From Diphasiastrum complanatum (Eukaryota > Streptophyta > Lycopodiopsida > Lycopodiales > Lycopodiaceae), in the NCBI GenBank assembly GCA_029204225.1, contig CM055113.1, positions 6,851,852-6,915,851 of the forward strand: a stretch of 64,000 nt of DNA, read 5' to 3'. The translations under genes and the position numbers were made by a program. Each line of letters begins with the position of its first letter. Within the stretch, counting starts at the first letter, position 1. The notes beneath the pieces are model-generated. The model was not told the origin of the DNA, searched no databases, and saw only the letters and a list, made by a program, of their open reading frames with translations. Shown here in pieces: positions 30,900 to 41,999 of this stretch.

Positions 30900-32840
30900 T
30901 TTACTGAAAACAACAAAGGCTTGGTTACTTCTTGACTTGAAAATGTTGATCACAAATTAGTATGCTTTGCTAATATGAGTGTGCTTTGGTAATCAATTAC
31001 TTGGTCATAGTGCAAGATCTCCATCGAACACCGCTGCAGCAGAAGAACAGAGAAATAACAGAAAAATTTCATGAGCAGTGAAAATCTAGAACGCAAGAGG
31101 AAACTCAAATAAAATCTTACTTCAAATGGATTTATTGTCTCATGTACAAAATGGTGGCAAGTGCATCATTACAATACAAGTAAGAATTAATCAGATTAAA
31201 ACTCGAGACATAGCCGAAAATAAATAGATCTTGAAACACAAATCTTATAAATCTTAATACCACTATACATCAATGAAACAGAATAATGATGATTTGAAAC
31301 TTTCTTTCATGCATTTTTGTAATTAGCAGCAAGCTTTGCAGAACTATCAAAACATTCTCCAACAAAAAATTGACACAATCCCTTCAAAAACTCGTTTCTG
31401 ATCTTGATGTAGTGATGTAGTTTGCATGGTCTTGAAGAAATAGGAATTCACTCATGAGGTCGAGTTTGTGTTGTATGTGGATCGTAAGCTTGTTGATGGT
31501 ATGCTATTGATAATTGAAGGCTTTAAATTTTCAAAGAGTTTGGACAAAGGATTGGTGTGCTTGTGGTTAAGGATAAAAGAGAGTGCATTGGCAAATTTAT
31601 AGGAGACGGGAAAACAATTAGGATTTTGATTTGAGTAAAAACAATCTCAAGAAACAGAGCTCTGAGAACACGGCTTTTCTGGAAGCGCATGTCCTAAAGT
31701 GGAGAGTTCAAAATATCTTTAGTAAAAGCCTTTACGTCAATAAGGTATGTTCACCAAGCCATTAGTAGCTGCACCACGATTTCTTTATATAACTCCTAGA
31801 AGGCCTCTGATCAGGCAAGTTTAATGAGCTATGAGCATATCTACACATTTTGAAATATCGAAATATTCTGAGCACTATTGCAAAGGTCTGTTCAATTTCG
31901 TGCTTGATAACTTAAATTTAATGTTGTAAGCAATGTTGAGAAATTTTGTTGCCCTTTGGATCACTCAATTTGTTTATTGTCCACTGCCAGATAAAATTCT
32001 ACATCTAGCTCAATTTGAATGCAAATCTCATTAAAAAAAAGCTGCTACTATATTTAGGTGAAGAAGACTCCATCCTCGTTTTCTTCCATGGAGCAGTATG
32101 TCGGAAGTTTCAGGTGGCCTTTAGACAAGAAGAGCACAACTCCAACAGGGCCTGGAAGCTCCGGATTTAGCCGTCTTTACATGCAACAGTGACTCTGAAA
32201 GAGAAGGGAAATTACAGCAATCTTTTTAGGAGATTTGTCATGGACTTTAAGATAGGCCGAGTGGAAGGATAACTCCTCTCTGATGGTTTCAGCAGCTTCT
32301 GCGAGAAGCTCAACTTCAACAACTTCCTTCTTTCACAGGTGCTAACTCGTCTTTAACAAAATCAGAGGCCTTTCTCTTCCTGCTCGGGATTCGATTCTTT
32401 CCCTGCTAGCCACTCGCTTGACCCACTCCTCTGTTGCTCGGGATTTGATTCTTTCCCTGCTGGCCACTCGGCCACTTGCTTGACCCACTCCTCTGTTGTC
32501 TGGCTGGATGCTTCTTCTCTGCTCTCTGCCTGTGGATCGCGCACTCTGGCCCTGCCTGTCTCGATTTTGATCACATAATAGTTAGCCTATCTGTCCCGAT
32601 TTTGATCGCACAATAGTTAACAATAAAGATGGTTGATATCTCTATCCTCTCGCACTTCCTTAAAGGAGCATGATCTCTATGCTCTCATACTTCCTTAAGG
32701 AGCACACAAAGGCCATCCCTATTGCACCATCCCTACTGCACTTTCCTCAGTGTTGAGACGCAAGCTTTGTTGAAGAGAATAGGAGGGAAACGGAGGAAAT
32801 ATTTGAAGAGGGAAAAGAGAGCCAACGTTCAAATTCAGTT
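30900..32840. other. Intronic sequence inside the inverted-repeat interval, mostly unassigned
   Basis: No further OPR exon could be recognised. At 32375-32500 a unit of about 65 bp (CTCCTCTGTTGCTCGGGATT...CCCTGCTGGCCACTCG) is partly duplicated. Nothing else supported. Confidence 0.35.
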
Positions 32841-32849
32841 GAATGCCCA

Positions 32850-32985
32850 TTAGATGCATGCATGGGGAGGAGTGCCATGGTTCATTTTTCTCATACATGC
32901 ATCCCCCTCCCCATCATTTTTACTTGAGAAAAAGCTCATGCATGGGTGAGGGGAGGAGGATGCATGGGCGCACCCATACACATGC
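32850..32985. repeat. Foldback repeat, copy 1
   Basis: Arms CATGCATCCCCCTCCCC (32896-32912) and GGGGAGGAGGATGCATG (32950-32966) pair with one mismatch around a 37-nt loop. The whole block is similar to 34045-34185. Confidence 0.7.
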
Positions 32986-32998
32986 GCAAAAGTGTGCC

Positions 32999-33022
32999 CC
33001 ATGGTACCGCCATTATGGTACG
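32999..33022 (-). repeat. Right arm of the 24-bp inverted repeat
   Basis: CCCATGGTACCGCCATTATGGTAC, exact reverse complement of 29250-29273. Confidence 0.6.
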
Positions 33023-34030
33023 TATAGATCTGGCAAGAGGTTGTGGCTCAGCACGCTGGGCCTTTGCCATCACTGGTATGACTACCTCATCATCTGATAG
33101 GTCATCGCGCTCCCGCTTCTGAAAGAAGCTAGTAATGAGATGCTAGCCAGAATCAGTAATACTCTCATGGTAGCAAAGAGGCTCTCAACATAAGCATCGT
33201 AGTAAAAAGCCGACACATCTGGGATCCTGATACTCCAAAAATGTACTGAGGGTAATAGGGGTGTCTCGATATAAACAATGATATCGGCCACGTATCTCAT
33301 AGTATGTAGGGCATATGAAGATAAAATGAACTCATCCTCCACTACACCCAATGTGCATACCTGGCATATCCGATGCTCCCTCAAAATGCCTGAATATCTG
33401 CCTGTCTCAATAGCAAGCTGATGTGAACAAACTCGTATCTGTCCCAATCTGTATCGGAGCCCAAAAGAAAGAGGAAGAGAGAGATATGAAGGTTTAATAG
33501 GGAGTCCCAAACTGTCTCTGCGTAAGATATGTGTACCATAGAAGGTAAGCTTGACTCATGATCAGGACGATCCCATACTATGTGACAATATCAGTTGCTG
33601 TCTGATAAATGTATGAGTTCCCTGTGGGAGATCCAGCGTCGAGGAGCCCCATGACTGAAAGAAAGCCACCACATCACCATACCAAGAAGATCTAGCCTGC
33701 TGTCCAGCTATAGTTTGAGAAGAAGTAAGTGCTGCCATCAAGTATCTGTGAGTATCCATGGTCTCAAGTCGATGTAGAAAGGTAACAATCTGAAACATAG
33801 CCTCTACCACCATGGGGAGTGAGGCGAACTCCGCTAAAAGGATCATGTTGTGTTAAACACCATTACTTTGGTCTTACCGTCAAGCCCCACACCAAGCAAA
33901 AACCATATAGAGCAAGATGTCGCTGTAATCCAGAGGCTGTAGGGGATAGCAATGCCACATCATCCGCATACAGTAGGATAGGAATAATAACATCAGCAAG
34001 TGGACATCCTGTGTGGGTAAAGGGTAATTG
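33023..34030 (-). pseudogene. LINE ORF2 C-terminal fragment, internally deleted
   Basis: Minus strand matches the 6359-11490 LINE family: LLYADDVALLSP and GLQRHLALYGF (RT end, 34000-33900), then after a deletion LAEFASLPMVVEAMFQIVTF (33840-33780) and SHQLAIETGRYSG with the C-terminal knuckle area (33430-33340). Several frameshifts. Truncated at both ends. Confidence 0.8.
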
Positions 34031-34044
34031 GAATTTGGAGTGGG

Positions 34045-34190
34045 CCCCTTAGATGTATGCATTGGGATGAGGGCCATGCATCCTTTTCCCCATACATGCA
34101 TCCTCCTCCCCATCTTTTTTAGTTAAAAAAAGTGTATGCATGGGTGAGGGGAGGAGGATGCATGGGGCCCCTCACCTATGGATAAAAGTG
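34045..34190. repeat. Foldback repeat, copy 2
   Basis: Arms CATGCATCCTCCTCCCC (34095-34111) and GGGGAGGAGGATGCATG (34148-34164) are exact reverse complements, 17 bp, around a 36-nt loop. Together with copy 1 it brackets the LINE fragment. Confidence 0.75.
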
Positions 34191-34753
34191 TATGTAAGTT
34201 TAAATACATATATAGATGTACATATATTTGATTCTCCTTGAGAAATGTATGAAAGGGTGGAGGTATGCCAGTTTCTAGCAGTAGATTGTTAAACAAGTGC
34301 ATATTGTGGGAAGCCCTTTTGGAATCATGAGCTATTGCAAGTAATTATCATTGTTCATACTACTAGTTGGGTCCCAAACTCATGGATGATGAGTTTGGAT
34401 AAGGATGAACTTGTGAAAGACAACTTAATGGCCTAGTTTACAGATAATTCGTCAATAATCTAGACATCATGACATGGATAAATGAGTTGATTCTTTTGTC
34501 TGGAACTTGATCCAATAGGTGGTTGAAATTCAGCCATACAGAACTTGTAAACAATCCTTCACTTGAGCTCCCAAAACCATTCTATGAAGGTCTATAGACT
34601 TGTGCTATCAAGGTGTGTAGAAATTAATGTTTTTTTGTACCCCTAAAGTTTGATTGGCCATGCCTGCATGCTATTATAGGGGCCAAATCTATATTTAGTA
34701 AATCCTAAATTCAAGTCTATTAGACATGTTTGTAGGAAGGTGCACTAGTACTA
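34191..34753. other. AT-rich sequence, no gene seen
   Basis: Nothing recognisable on either strand. Confidence 0.4.
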
Positions 34754-35046
34754 GTATAGAGTTTAGTTTTACACTTAGAAATTCATTGTGGGTCTTTACC
34801 CAAAATAGAGTATAACTTTAGCAATTATCTTTTCGGCTTTCAAGCTTTTGCTTTTGCTTTTAGCTTTTGACATACACTAGAGACACTATATAGGAGAGGG
34901 TGGCGCCCCACCTCATGTCATTTTGTATAGAGCTTTGGTCAGTCCTCTATAATATGAGTTCTCTTTAATCTCTATATTGATCTTGATTTGTGGGTGCTAA
35001 TACGATTAGTTTTTTCCTATCTAGAATTTGTGGATCAAATTATGAC
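34754..35046 (+). repeat. Solo LTR of copia family 2
   Basis: Matches the LTRs at 47084-47369 and 51506-51797 through ACTTAGAAATTCA, GTCTTTACCC, GGCGCCCCACC, TTCTCTTTAATCTCTAT and the end AAATTATGACA. No primer site follows and no internal copia sequence is attached. The left boundary is approximate. Confidence 0.7.
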
Positions 35047-35690
35047 AAGGTGGAGTGTATGTTCCTTGTGGCATTCTTTGGTCTTCTCCTTGTTATTCAA
35101 CTATCAGAAGTTTCTGTTATCTTAGGCGCCTTCCCATTTAGTTGGATTGAGTAAGCTTGTAACGTTGACTCTTCCTTTTTGGTTTGCAATGTATCTCTAT
35201 TTGTAATCGACTGGATCAATATAGATCTAGCCTCTATGCAATGTTATATTTGCCTCTTTCTAGTTTATCAGTACGTTGTTCTTGTGATGTGTTGATTGAT
35301 GACTTTTGAATTCATCTAACACTAAGTAAACTATCAAAATTTTATTTTTCAAAACAATTTTGTTTCATTGTGACAAACTTATGTTGCAAGTCATTCTTAC
35401 ACTCAAAAGTCATTTGGGATTTTGACCCACTTGGATTGCTTAATTCACAAGTGAGTTATGGAGTTAGGTGGACTTAGTTGTGGAGGTAGTAGGTCAACGG
35501 ACCTAGCATTGACGTAGCAGCTAACAAGAGGTGGGGGGAAGAACGGAATCGTCTTTTACAATAGACTAGTGAGGACACTTAAATGGTGACGTAGATGAAG
35601 AGCTTGGGAGAGTGCATGTCTGCGAGATAGCCCAAGTAGGCAAGCCTTGATGTACATTGTGTTTGGTTATTCGATAAAGCTTGTCATTCA
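35047..35690. other. Unassigned intronic sequence
   Basis: No ORF or repeat supported. Confidence 0.35.
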
Positions 35691-35699
35691 TCCATTGTC

Positions 35700-37190
35700 C
35701 ATCATTGTTCAAATATTATTTGCAGTCAAAGTTTTTCCTGGTCAAAGTCAACGGTAAACCTGATATCGCTTTGGAGAGCATGTATATGATTATTTTAAGT
35801 TTCCTTATCCCTTCATTAAGAAAGGAAGGTCGCATGAATTGATCCAGTGGAACAAGAAATCGGATGGAAATTTCTAAACTCTCAAGAAAGTAATAGTTTT
35901 AGCTTCACCAATGATAGTTGTTGATCCTAGTAAATCATGTGTGGTAAAGTCATATGCTAGTGATTTTGCAATTGGGGTAGTTTCACTTTGGGTGGTAGGC
36001 CAGGTCCTTCTAAAGTAAGAACCACAATCAAAGCACACCATTTAGAAGGAGAGCTTTTTGCTTTAATCCATGCATTGAAGTATTGGAAATATCACTTGTA
36101 TGGCAGAAAGCTTACCATGTTCTTTAATTGTCAATCAGTTTAGTAGGTAACCAACTAGGCCTTAGGTAGGGACTAGAATGCTAGGTGGGTTGACATGTTT
36201 AGTGAAGTAAATGCTGTTTCATCCTCATAGATCTCCATTGATATGTACCTTAGGCTGGAAGTAAGGGCTTTGTGGGATTCTCCAATAGACCACCAATCCG
36301 TTATATGAGAGTTGTAGCGCTTTAGGATTTAATCTGAATAGATTGTTATTTTGGTACCAATTCTTGTATGAGTGTTGTCTAGTGCTGGACAACGTTGAAA
36401 TACACTTAACATGTGAGCTATTACAAAGACATTTTTATTGGTGAAAAATGAAATATTGTAAATATAAAGTCCTCACAACAGGATTCTAGTCTAAGCATAC
36501 CATACAAAGCAACAACACAAGGGAACAGGTGGTGGATAAACCAACCCAACCAAACGTAGATCGAACGGATCTAGCCCCCAAGCAATGGATCAATCAGAGT
36601 CATGGAAAGAGGAGTCACACCAGCAGCATGTAGCTACTAATCACAAAATCAAGCATACACTAGTGAGAGCCTAGCAGGTATACTTATTGAAAATTCCGAA
36701 CAAGAGGCTGGGGGTACTTCCTTGGACTTGCTTAGTGGTCTATTGAGATCTAGGTGGGGAATGATACTATTTGGTGGTAGTAGATCACTTGATTTATCCC
36801 TTTGAAGAATAGTGTCAAGGCATCTAAATTAGATCATATATTTAGAGAGGCTAATCTTGTGCCTTTTCCAATGATGTAATAAGTGATCATGAGGCTCAAG
36901 TCATGGAACCTTTGTCGACTTCAAAAAAAGAAGTGGAGTCCATGTTGAGCTCAAACTCAGCAGATCATGCACGATTTGATGGTTAGTTGAGAGGGCCGAT
37001 GAGAAAATGGAAGGTATGCTTAGAGTAGATGCATTTAGTAAGCCACTAAAGTAGAAATACGCTTCGTTGATTGAATTTACCTACAATAGTCATTTGCATT
37101 TGCCACTTGGTACAATCTCTTGCCTAATGCACAAGTTTCAGCCAAGACCACTCGTCATCATCAAAACAAGAGGAATGTTCATCTTCTAGC
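35700..37190 (+). pseudogene. Heavily decayed Ty3/gypsy pol (RNase H to integrase)
   Basis: Plus strand fragments in shifting frames: KSYASDFAIGVV and LIHALKYWKYHLYGRKL-like (RNase H, about 35940-36120), and later SLIEFTYNSHLHLPLGTI near 37060-37120 (integrase end). The order fits Ty3/gypsy. Numerous stops. Confidence 0.6.
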
Positions 37191-37431
37191 TTTTCTTTTT
37201 CATATTGTTAATTCTAGCATTTTGTGCTTAGCAGATATAGCTCAATCATTCAAATGACTTTGTGTCATGTATGTTGTAGAAGTGTTAGCGTGATATATGG
37301 AGATGTAGAATGTTCGTTAGCATGGAGTTATGCATGCTAGTTTTGAGAGGAATGTCTCAATTTTTTATGCGTCATTATATTGTGACGGCCAAAACTTTAA
37401 GTTGATATCCCTTGCGTTATTTTTTATACAG

Positions 37432-37542
37432 TTAATAGTGAACAACTTGAGGATGGAAAGGGAGAAAGCCCAACAAGAAAGCAACTTGGCAGTCGAACGA
37501 TCACAAGCTCTTGCTGCAGAAGTTGTTAATTTGGAAGAGCGG
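37432..37542 (+). CDS. BLI: BLISTER coiled-coil exon 3 (37 codons)
   Basis: 111 nt between acceptor TTTTTTATACAG and donor GTACTT. Encodes LIVNNLRMEREKAQQESN and ends AAEVVNLEER. The AVERSQALAAEV part matches the BLI segment that normally reads A-x-E-R-x-x-x-L-A-x-E-V. Phase 0 at both ends, so it joins the exon at 4829-4894 across a 32,537-base intron in frame. Confidence 0.88.
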
Positions 37543-38400
37543 GTACTTTGAGCTATGTTTTTATTTCATCCTTTTTGCATTCTCAAAATGAATATCATTT
37601 GTGTTGTATCTTCAAAATTTGGTTATAAGGCTGTGACTATGGTTTTTGTTTCCATGGTTGCAATTTCTTTTGGAGCAGATCTTATTATTATCATGAGTAT
37701 TTAAACCATTCAAAGAAATATCTGGAAAATTTATTTATGAGAATTTGTCTTCATTTATTTATGAATTGCAACGAATCGCAATCGAGACCAGTCATGAATT
37801 GCTATGATGATTATAGTAATAGAGCTATAAAACATTTCGAGCACGGAATGGGCTGAATGAAAAGCTAAACTACTACCTAGTGTAGTTGCTGAAAGGCATA
37901 AATTGACATACACTAGGGATGCCATCAAAGAAAACCAATGTTATACACAAGCCTTAAATGTGTTGATGCATGAAGGATCCATATGAAAAGTGAATTGACT
38001 TCGTGTAATGTCTGTCAAGGTACACAGATGCCTCGAAGAATGCCAAACAAAGGCATCATGATGAAAATTATTGGCAAAGCTACACCAAATAAACATTATT
38101 AGGCAAGCCATATTGACCAAAAATGCCAAAAAAAGGCAACATGAGCATTGTGGTACAAATTATGCAAGACCAATGCTCCACCAGTAAGAAGACCGTTGCT
38201 ATGTTGAAAAGTGAGCTTCCACTCTTTGGCATAAATCCACTAGACCTTGAAAAGATATTGTCGACCTATTAGTCACAACCATGAGCTCGACCATTGGTGG
38301 TTTAGAGCCCACAATAATGGTAGCAGATTTTGTGGCACTTGTTGAAGTGTACGTGGTTATTGTGACAAGGTGTTAGGATGCTCAAGACATAGCCTTCAAC
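37543..38400 (+). other. Start of the second giant BLI intron, no gene seen
   Basis: AT-rich sequence. Short duplicated phrases around 37960-38150 (GGCATCATGATGAAAA, AAAAAAGGCAACATGA) but no ORF. Confidence 0.4.
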
Positions 38401-38401
38401 C

Positions 38402-38455
38402 TAGCCATGGTGTTGATTGAGAACTGAAAAAGATAGCCCACCCAGGTTTGATTCC
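38402..38455 (+). other. Possible tRNA-derived SINE fragment (A and B box like)
   Basis: TAGCCATGGTG (38402) and GGTTTGATTCC (38445) resemble Pol III A and B boxes at tRNA-like spacing of 43 nt. No clear cloverleaf and no known family. Confidence 0.25.
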
Positions 38456-38466
38456 CTGCCCACACA

Positions 38467-38870
38467 TGTTATGAACAGATTCACAGGTATTAGTATCAAT
38501 GATGCAAAAAAAACAGCAAAAGGCATTCACATAGCATTCTCCAACTAATAAACTGTATGAATATCAATGGCCGCCGATAGTTTAGGCAAATCTCCAACTA
38601 AGATCTCCAAAATAGTACAACTCCCCTACAAGAAGTCCAAGACTCAAATGATCAAAACTAAAAAATGACCAGCCTTAGTGGCTATTTATAGTGGACAAAC
38701 CCTACTTTCCTTCATAATGATTTGGAGGGAAAGTGAAATTAAAAAATTAGGGCCAAAAATAGAAAACCATGTAAAATAATATTTCTAGGCCCATCACGTG
38801 TAAATATAAACTGTGTCCACTAATACTGTCGAAAGTAGAGAAGTATGGACTATAATGCGTGTCCATAACA
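38467..38870 (-). repeat. 3' LTR of a chromodomain gypsy element
   Basis: 404 bp, TG...CA on both strands (TGTTATGAACAG...GTCCATAACA). On the minus strand it follows a purine tract. No matching second LTR in the window. Confidence 0.7.
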
Positions 38871-38885
38871 CTCCCCCCTTCTAAA
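38871..38885 (-). other. Polypurine tract
   Basis: Minus strand TTTTAGAAGGGGGGAG directly before the LTR. Confidence 0.7.
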
Positions 38886-39089
38886 ACATTGCCCTCCATG
38901 TGAGCTATAAAATTTTAACTACTAGAGCTATTTTAGTACCGCTTTATTGTCGTTTTCTTTCCTGGGTTATACATTTCGTGCAAGTGGTGTCAGTCCAAAA
39001 GCCGAATCCTATGCAGCTGCGGATATCTCCTTTCAGTACAATGAAGCAAAAAGAATTATTAATCTCCATTCTAGTAGATGAAAGACTAG

Positions 39090-39985
39090 ATCAGTGTGTA
39101 AGTAATGGAGGTCGTCTGGGCAACTGAGGTATCATCATCAACAAGTAATGAAGAATCAAGAGCAGGAGCAGCAGGAGCATTGGGACCATCAATATCTGAA
39201 AGATCAGCAGGAGGGATGAGAACAACAACATGAAAATTAGGGAACCAACATCATGGAAATCAGCAACATGAATAAGATTAGATGAATTAGTTGCAATATC
39301 CAGAGGTGGAACAACAACCACATCAGCCAGAATAGAAAATGGTGTGGCATCAGGATCAAAAACAGTGGCGTCACGTACCAACGCATAGAGAAAACAAGCC
39401 TGTTCCTACAGTAAAGGTGAGTGGGCAAAAATTTTGAAAGACTCCCATGTAACTTCATCAATTGGACGACCATCCCATTGGACCAAAATCTGGACAAGAC
39501 GACGACTTAAAATGACCCGAACCTGTAAAATAGCAGCAGTTAAAAATGGAAAAGTTCAAGATCAGTAGGAACAAAGGATCACAAGGTTCACCAAGAAAAA
39601 GAGACAAACAAGTAGACTAACATGAAAAATGTCACAAGCACGAGTAACAACTGGTAACTGTAAATGATAAGTAACAGGAATAAGTTTTTCCACAATTTGG
39701 AAAGGACCATAGTAATGTGCAGACAACCCTAAACCCTAAACCCTAAACCCTAAACCCTGCACAAACTTATGACGTGCAAAAAGAGAAACGAACATAAATA
39801 GGCTGGCCCTCAACAAACTCTAAAAAAGACCTATGACGATTACTCAAGGACTTATAACGATGTTGAGCTCGCGCCAAATGTTGTTGTGCCTTCACAATAG
39901 AATCACGAGAGTTAGTAAGAAAAGAAGATAAAGTAACATGAACATCATTAGGAGGGCAATGGAGACACACGTGTGTTGGTACTAA
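39090..39985 (-). pseudogene. Chromovirus-type Ty3/gypsy integrase end with chromodomain
   Basis: Minus strand: KAQQHLARAQHRYKSLSNRHR and EFVEGQPIYVRF (integrase C-terminus, 39890-39780), then GPFQIVEKLIPVTYHLQLP (39700-39640) and HVSLL. A chromodomain ILVQWDGRPIDEVTWESF lies at about 39505-39440. The order integrase, chromodomain, purine tract, LTR marks a chromovirus, whose chromodomain directs insertion to heterochromatin. A telomere-repeat array breaks it at 39727-39758. Decayed. Confidence 0.8.
39727..39758. repeat. Interstitial telomere repeat (CCCTAAA)n
   Basis: Four perfect CCCTAAA units and one partial, the plant telomere sequence, inside the gypsy integrase relic. Confidence 0.9.
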
Positions 39986-39999
39986 CCGAATTGTTATAA

Positions 40000-41990
40000 C
40001 TATAATCTACAAAACACAAATGTTGATTCCAATCGCAAACGGAAGTATCAACCATATGTGCAAACTCAACAATATAGGTGCCCCAAGAAGCAGCATCAGA
40101 AGACCAGCACCAAGGAGTAGGAACATAAGTAGAACAACAATCACGTCGCAATATCATGGAAGACCAAGCAATATGCCAGGAAACATGAAGCATAAAGACA
40201 TCGTCCTGACAAAGGATAGCTAGCATGGAGAAATGCACACCAACATGGTCAAAAGCCCAAGGCATTCAAAAGGCCCATGAATTAGAAGTAGCAATTTTTA
40301 CACTGTACCCTGAAGGCACGTATCGCGAGAAGATTATCATGCCAAGAGATCCATAAGGTCCAGGAAAGCAACGCATCATCCAAAAAGACATGATGCATGA
40401 ACGCAGTAGCAACAAATCTAGAACTAGTAGAGGCCCCAATGGAGAAACTGTAGCCAAACCAAAATACTCATCTAGAAGGACCTCATATGGACATACCAAG
40501 CCATCATAGGATGCAGCAAAAAACGGATCGAGAATCGGATGACCCATCGGAACTAGCCACAAGTGCAATCCCAAAGTACACACCAGGTGCACAAGTGAGG
40601 GATAGAAGAACATGAAAAGTGCAACCACATAGCAAGGGCAAGGAGACCGCAACCAGGGAGCTAGCATCAGGAAGAGCAACAACTGAAGTCACTGGAATAA
40701 CTGAAAGAACAAATGCACTGGAATGAGGAATAGCAAGTTCAACTGATATACGAAAAGCAGAACAAGGACCAAGATCCGCATCATCAGTAGCAAGTGTCAG
40801 AGCAATATCCATCTTGAGCTGGGAATGAGTATCAAAGGATATGAGTAGCACTGAAGTACATGGCGGCAATATCCCCAAAAAATAACCAAGAAAGGAGAAG
40901 AAACTCTCTCAAGGTATTTTGATGGTCCAGGAACACTAGAAAAAAGTGGCAACTCAGTTACAACATTTGAGACCAAGTGATATGGAGCAATCAGAAATGC
41001 CAGGGAACCTGAAGATCATCCTGACAAACAGTAGCTGGGATAGAGGCAATAATCCAAGCTATCTGGAGATGCCAAGCCTGACAATGAGCAACAGTCCAAG
41101 GAATTGATAAAGATATTTGAACCGCGGATGATTAGTAATATGGAAAACCAGCACCAATCAACAGGTCCAAGTGAAATCCAAGCTATACCTAAGAACCAAG
41201 AATGCCAAATATCAAGAGGTAAAAATGAATCAATAGCATGAAAAGCCTCTAGTGCATATAAGGCCCAAAGTGGTATACTATCCGCATCGACTGCAACAAG
41301 CCTATATGTAGAAACACAAGGAGATTGAAGGATACCTCTATACTCATCTAGAAAGATCCCAGCATATGAATACCCCAGATAAGTAGCATATGGCAAATAT
41401 CCTTGGATGGAAAATGCAAAAAGGTAAGAACCATAGGCGAAGGAACTGTAGAAATATCATGAGGCAGATCACAAACCTCAAGCAGAGATCCATGGAGTAA
41501 AGCTAATAGGATACAACTTGATCGCCAGTATTGAGGGAGCCATCAACCATGGAACCGTGAAGAACCCCAAAGAAATCATTAGTAACATCGGCCATAACGG
41601 AATCAAGAGAAGGAGATATAGAGACCAATGTAAAAGATATTGCAATAATCACCGAACGAAGAGGGATATGTGAAGTATGCGCAGGAGCAATAGTAGAAAC
41701 ACCATCAAGGTATGTGGCATCAATATCAATGAAACCGGGAATAACTACTGAACACGGTATCTGTGAATCAAGGCAACACCAATGTACTCAGCATTAACTT
41801 GTAGAGGTGACTCTAACTCGCTATGTGTATCCCTCCCGATCTGAGAGTCGATCACTATACAAGAAGACTCAACAGGGATCGATATGTGTGACTCAATCTC
41901 AATAGAATTGCGTGACTGGACAATATGACTATGTGATGCGACAAGAGGACTATATGTCTCGACAATAGGACTATGTGACTCTATCACTAT
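40000..41990 (-). other. Unassigned region, probably the decayed interior of the chromovirus, with internal duplication
   Basis: No conserved protein motif found. Phrases recur 820-875 bp apart: CATGAAGCATAAAGACATCGTCCTGAC near 40187 and CTGAAGATCATCCTGAC near 41010; TACTCATCTAGAAGGACCTCATATG near 40467 and TACTCATCTAGAAAGATCCCAGCATATG near 41341. Minus-strand ORFs here are hydrophobic and look like chance frames. Confidence 0.4.
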
Positions 41991-41999
41991 CTCAGGACT

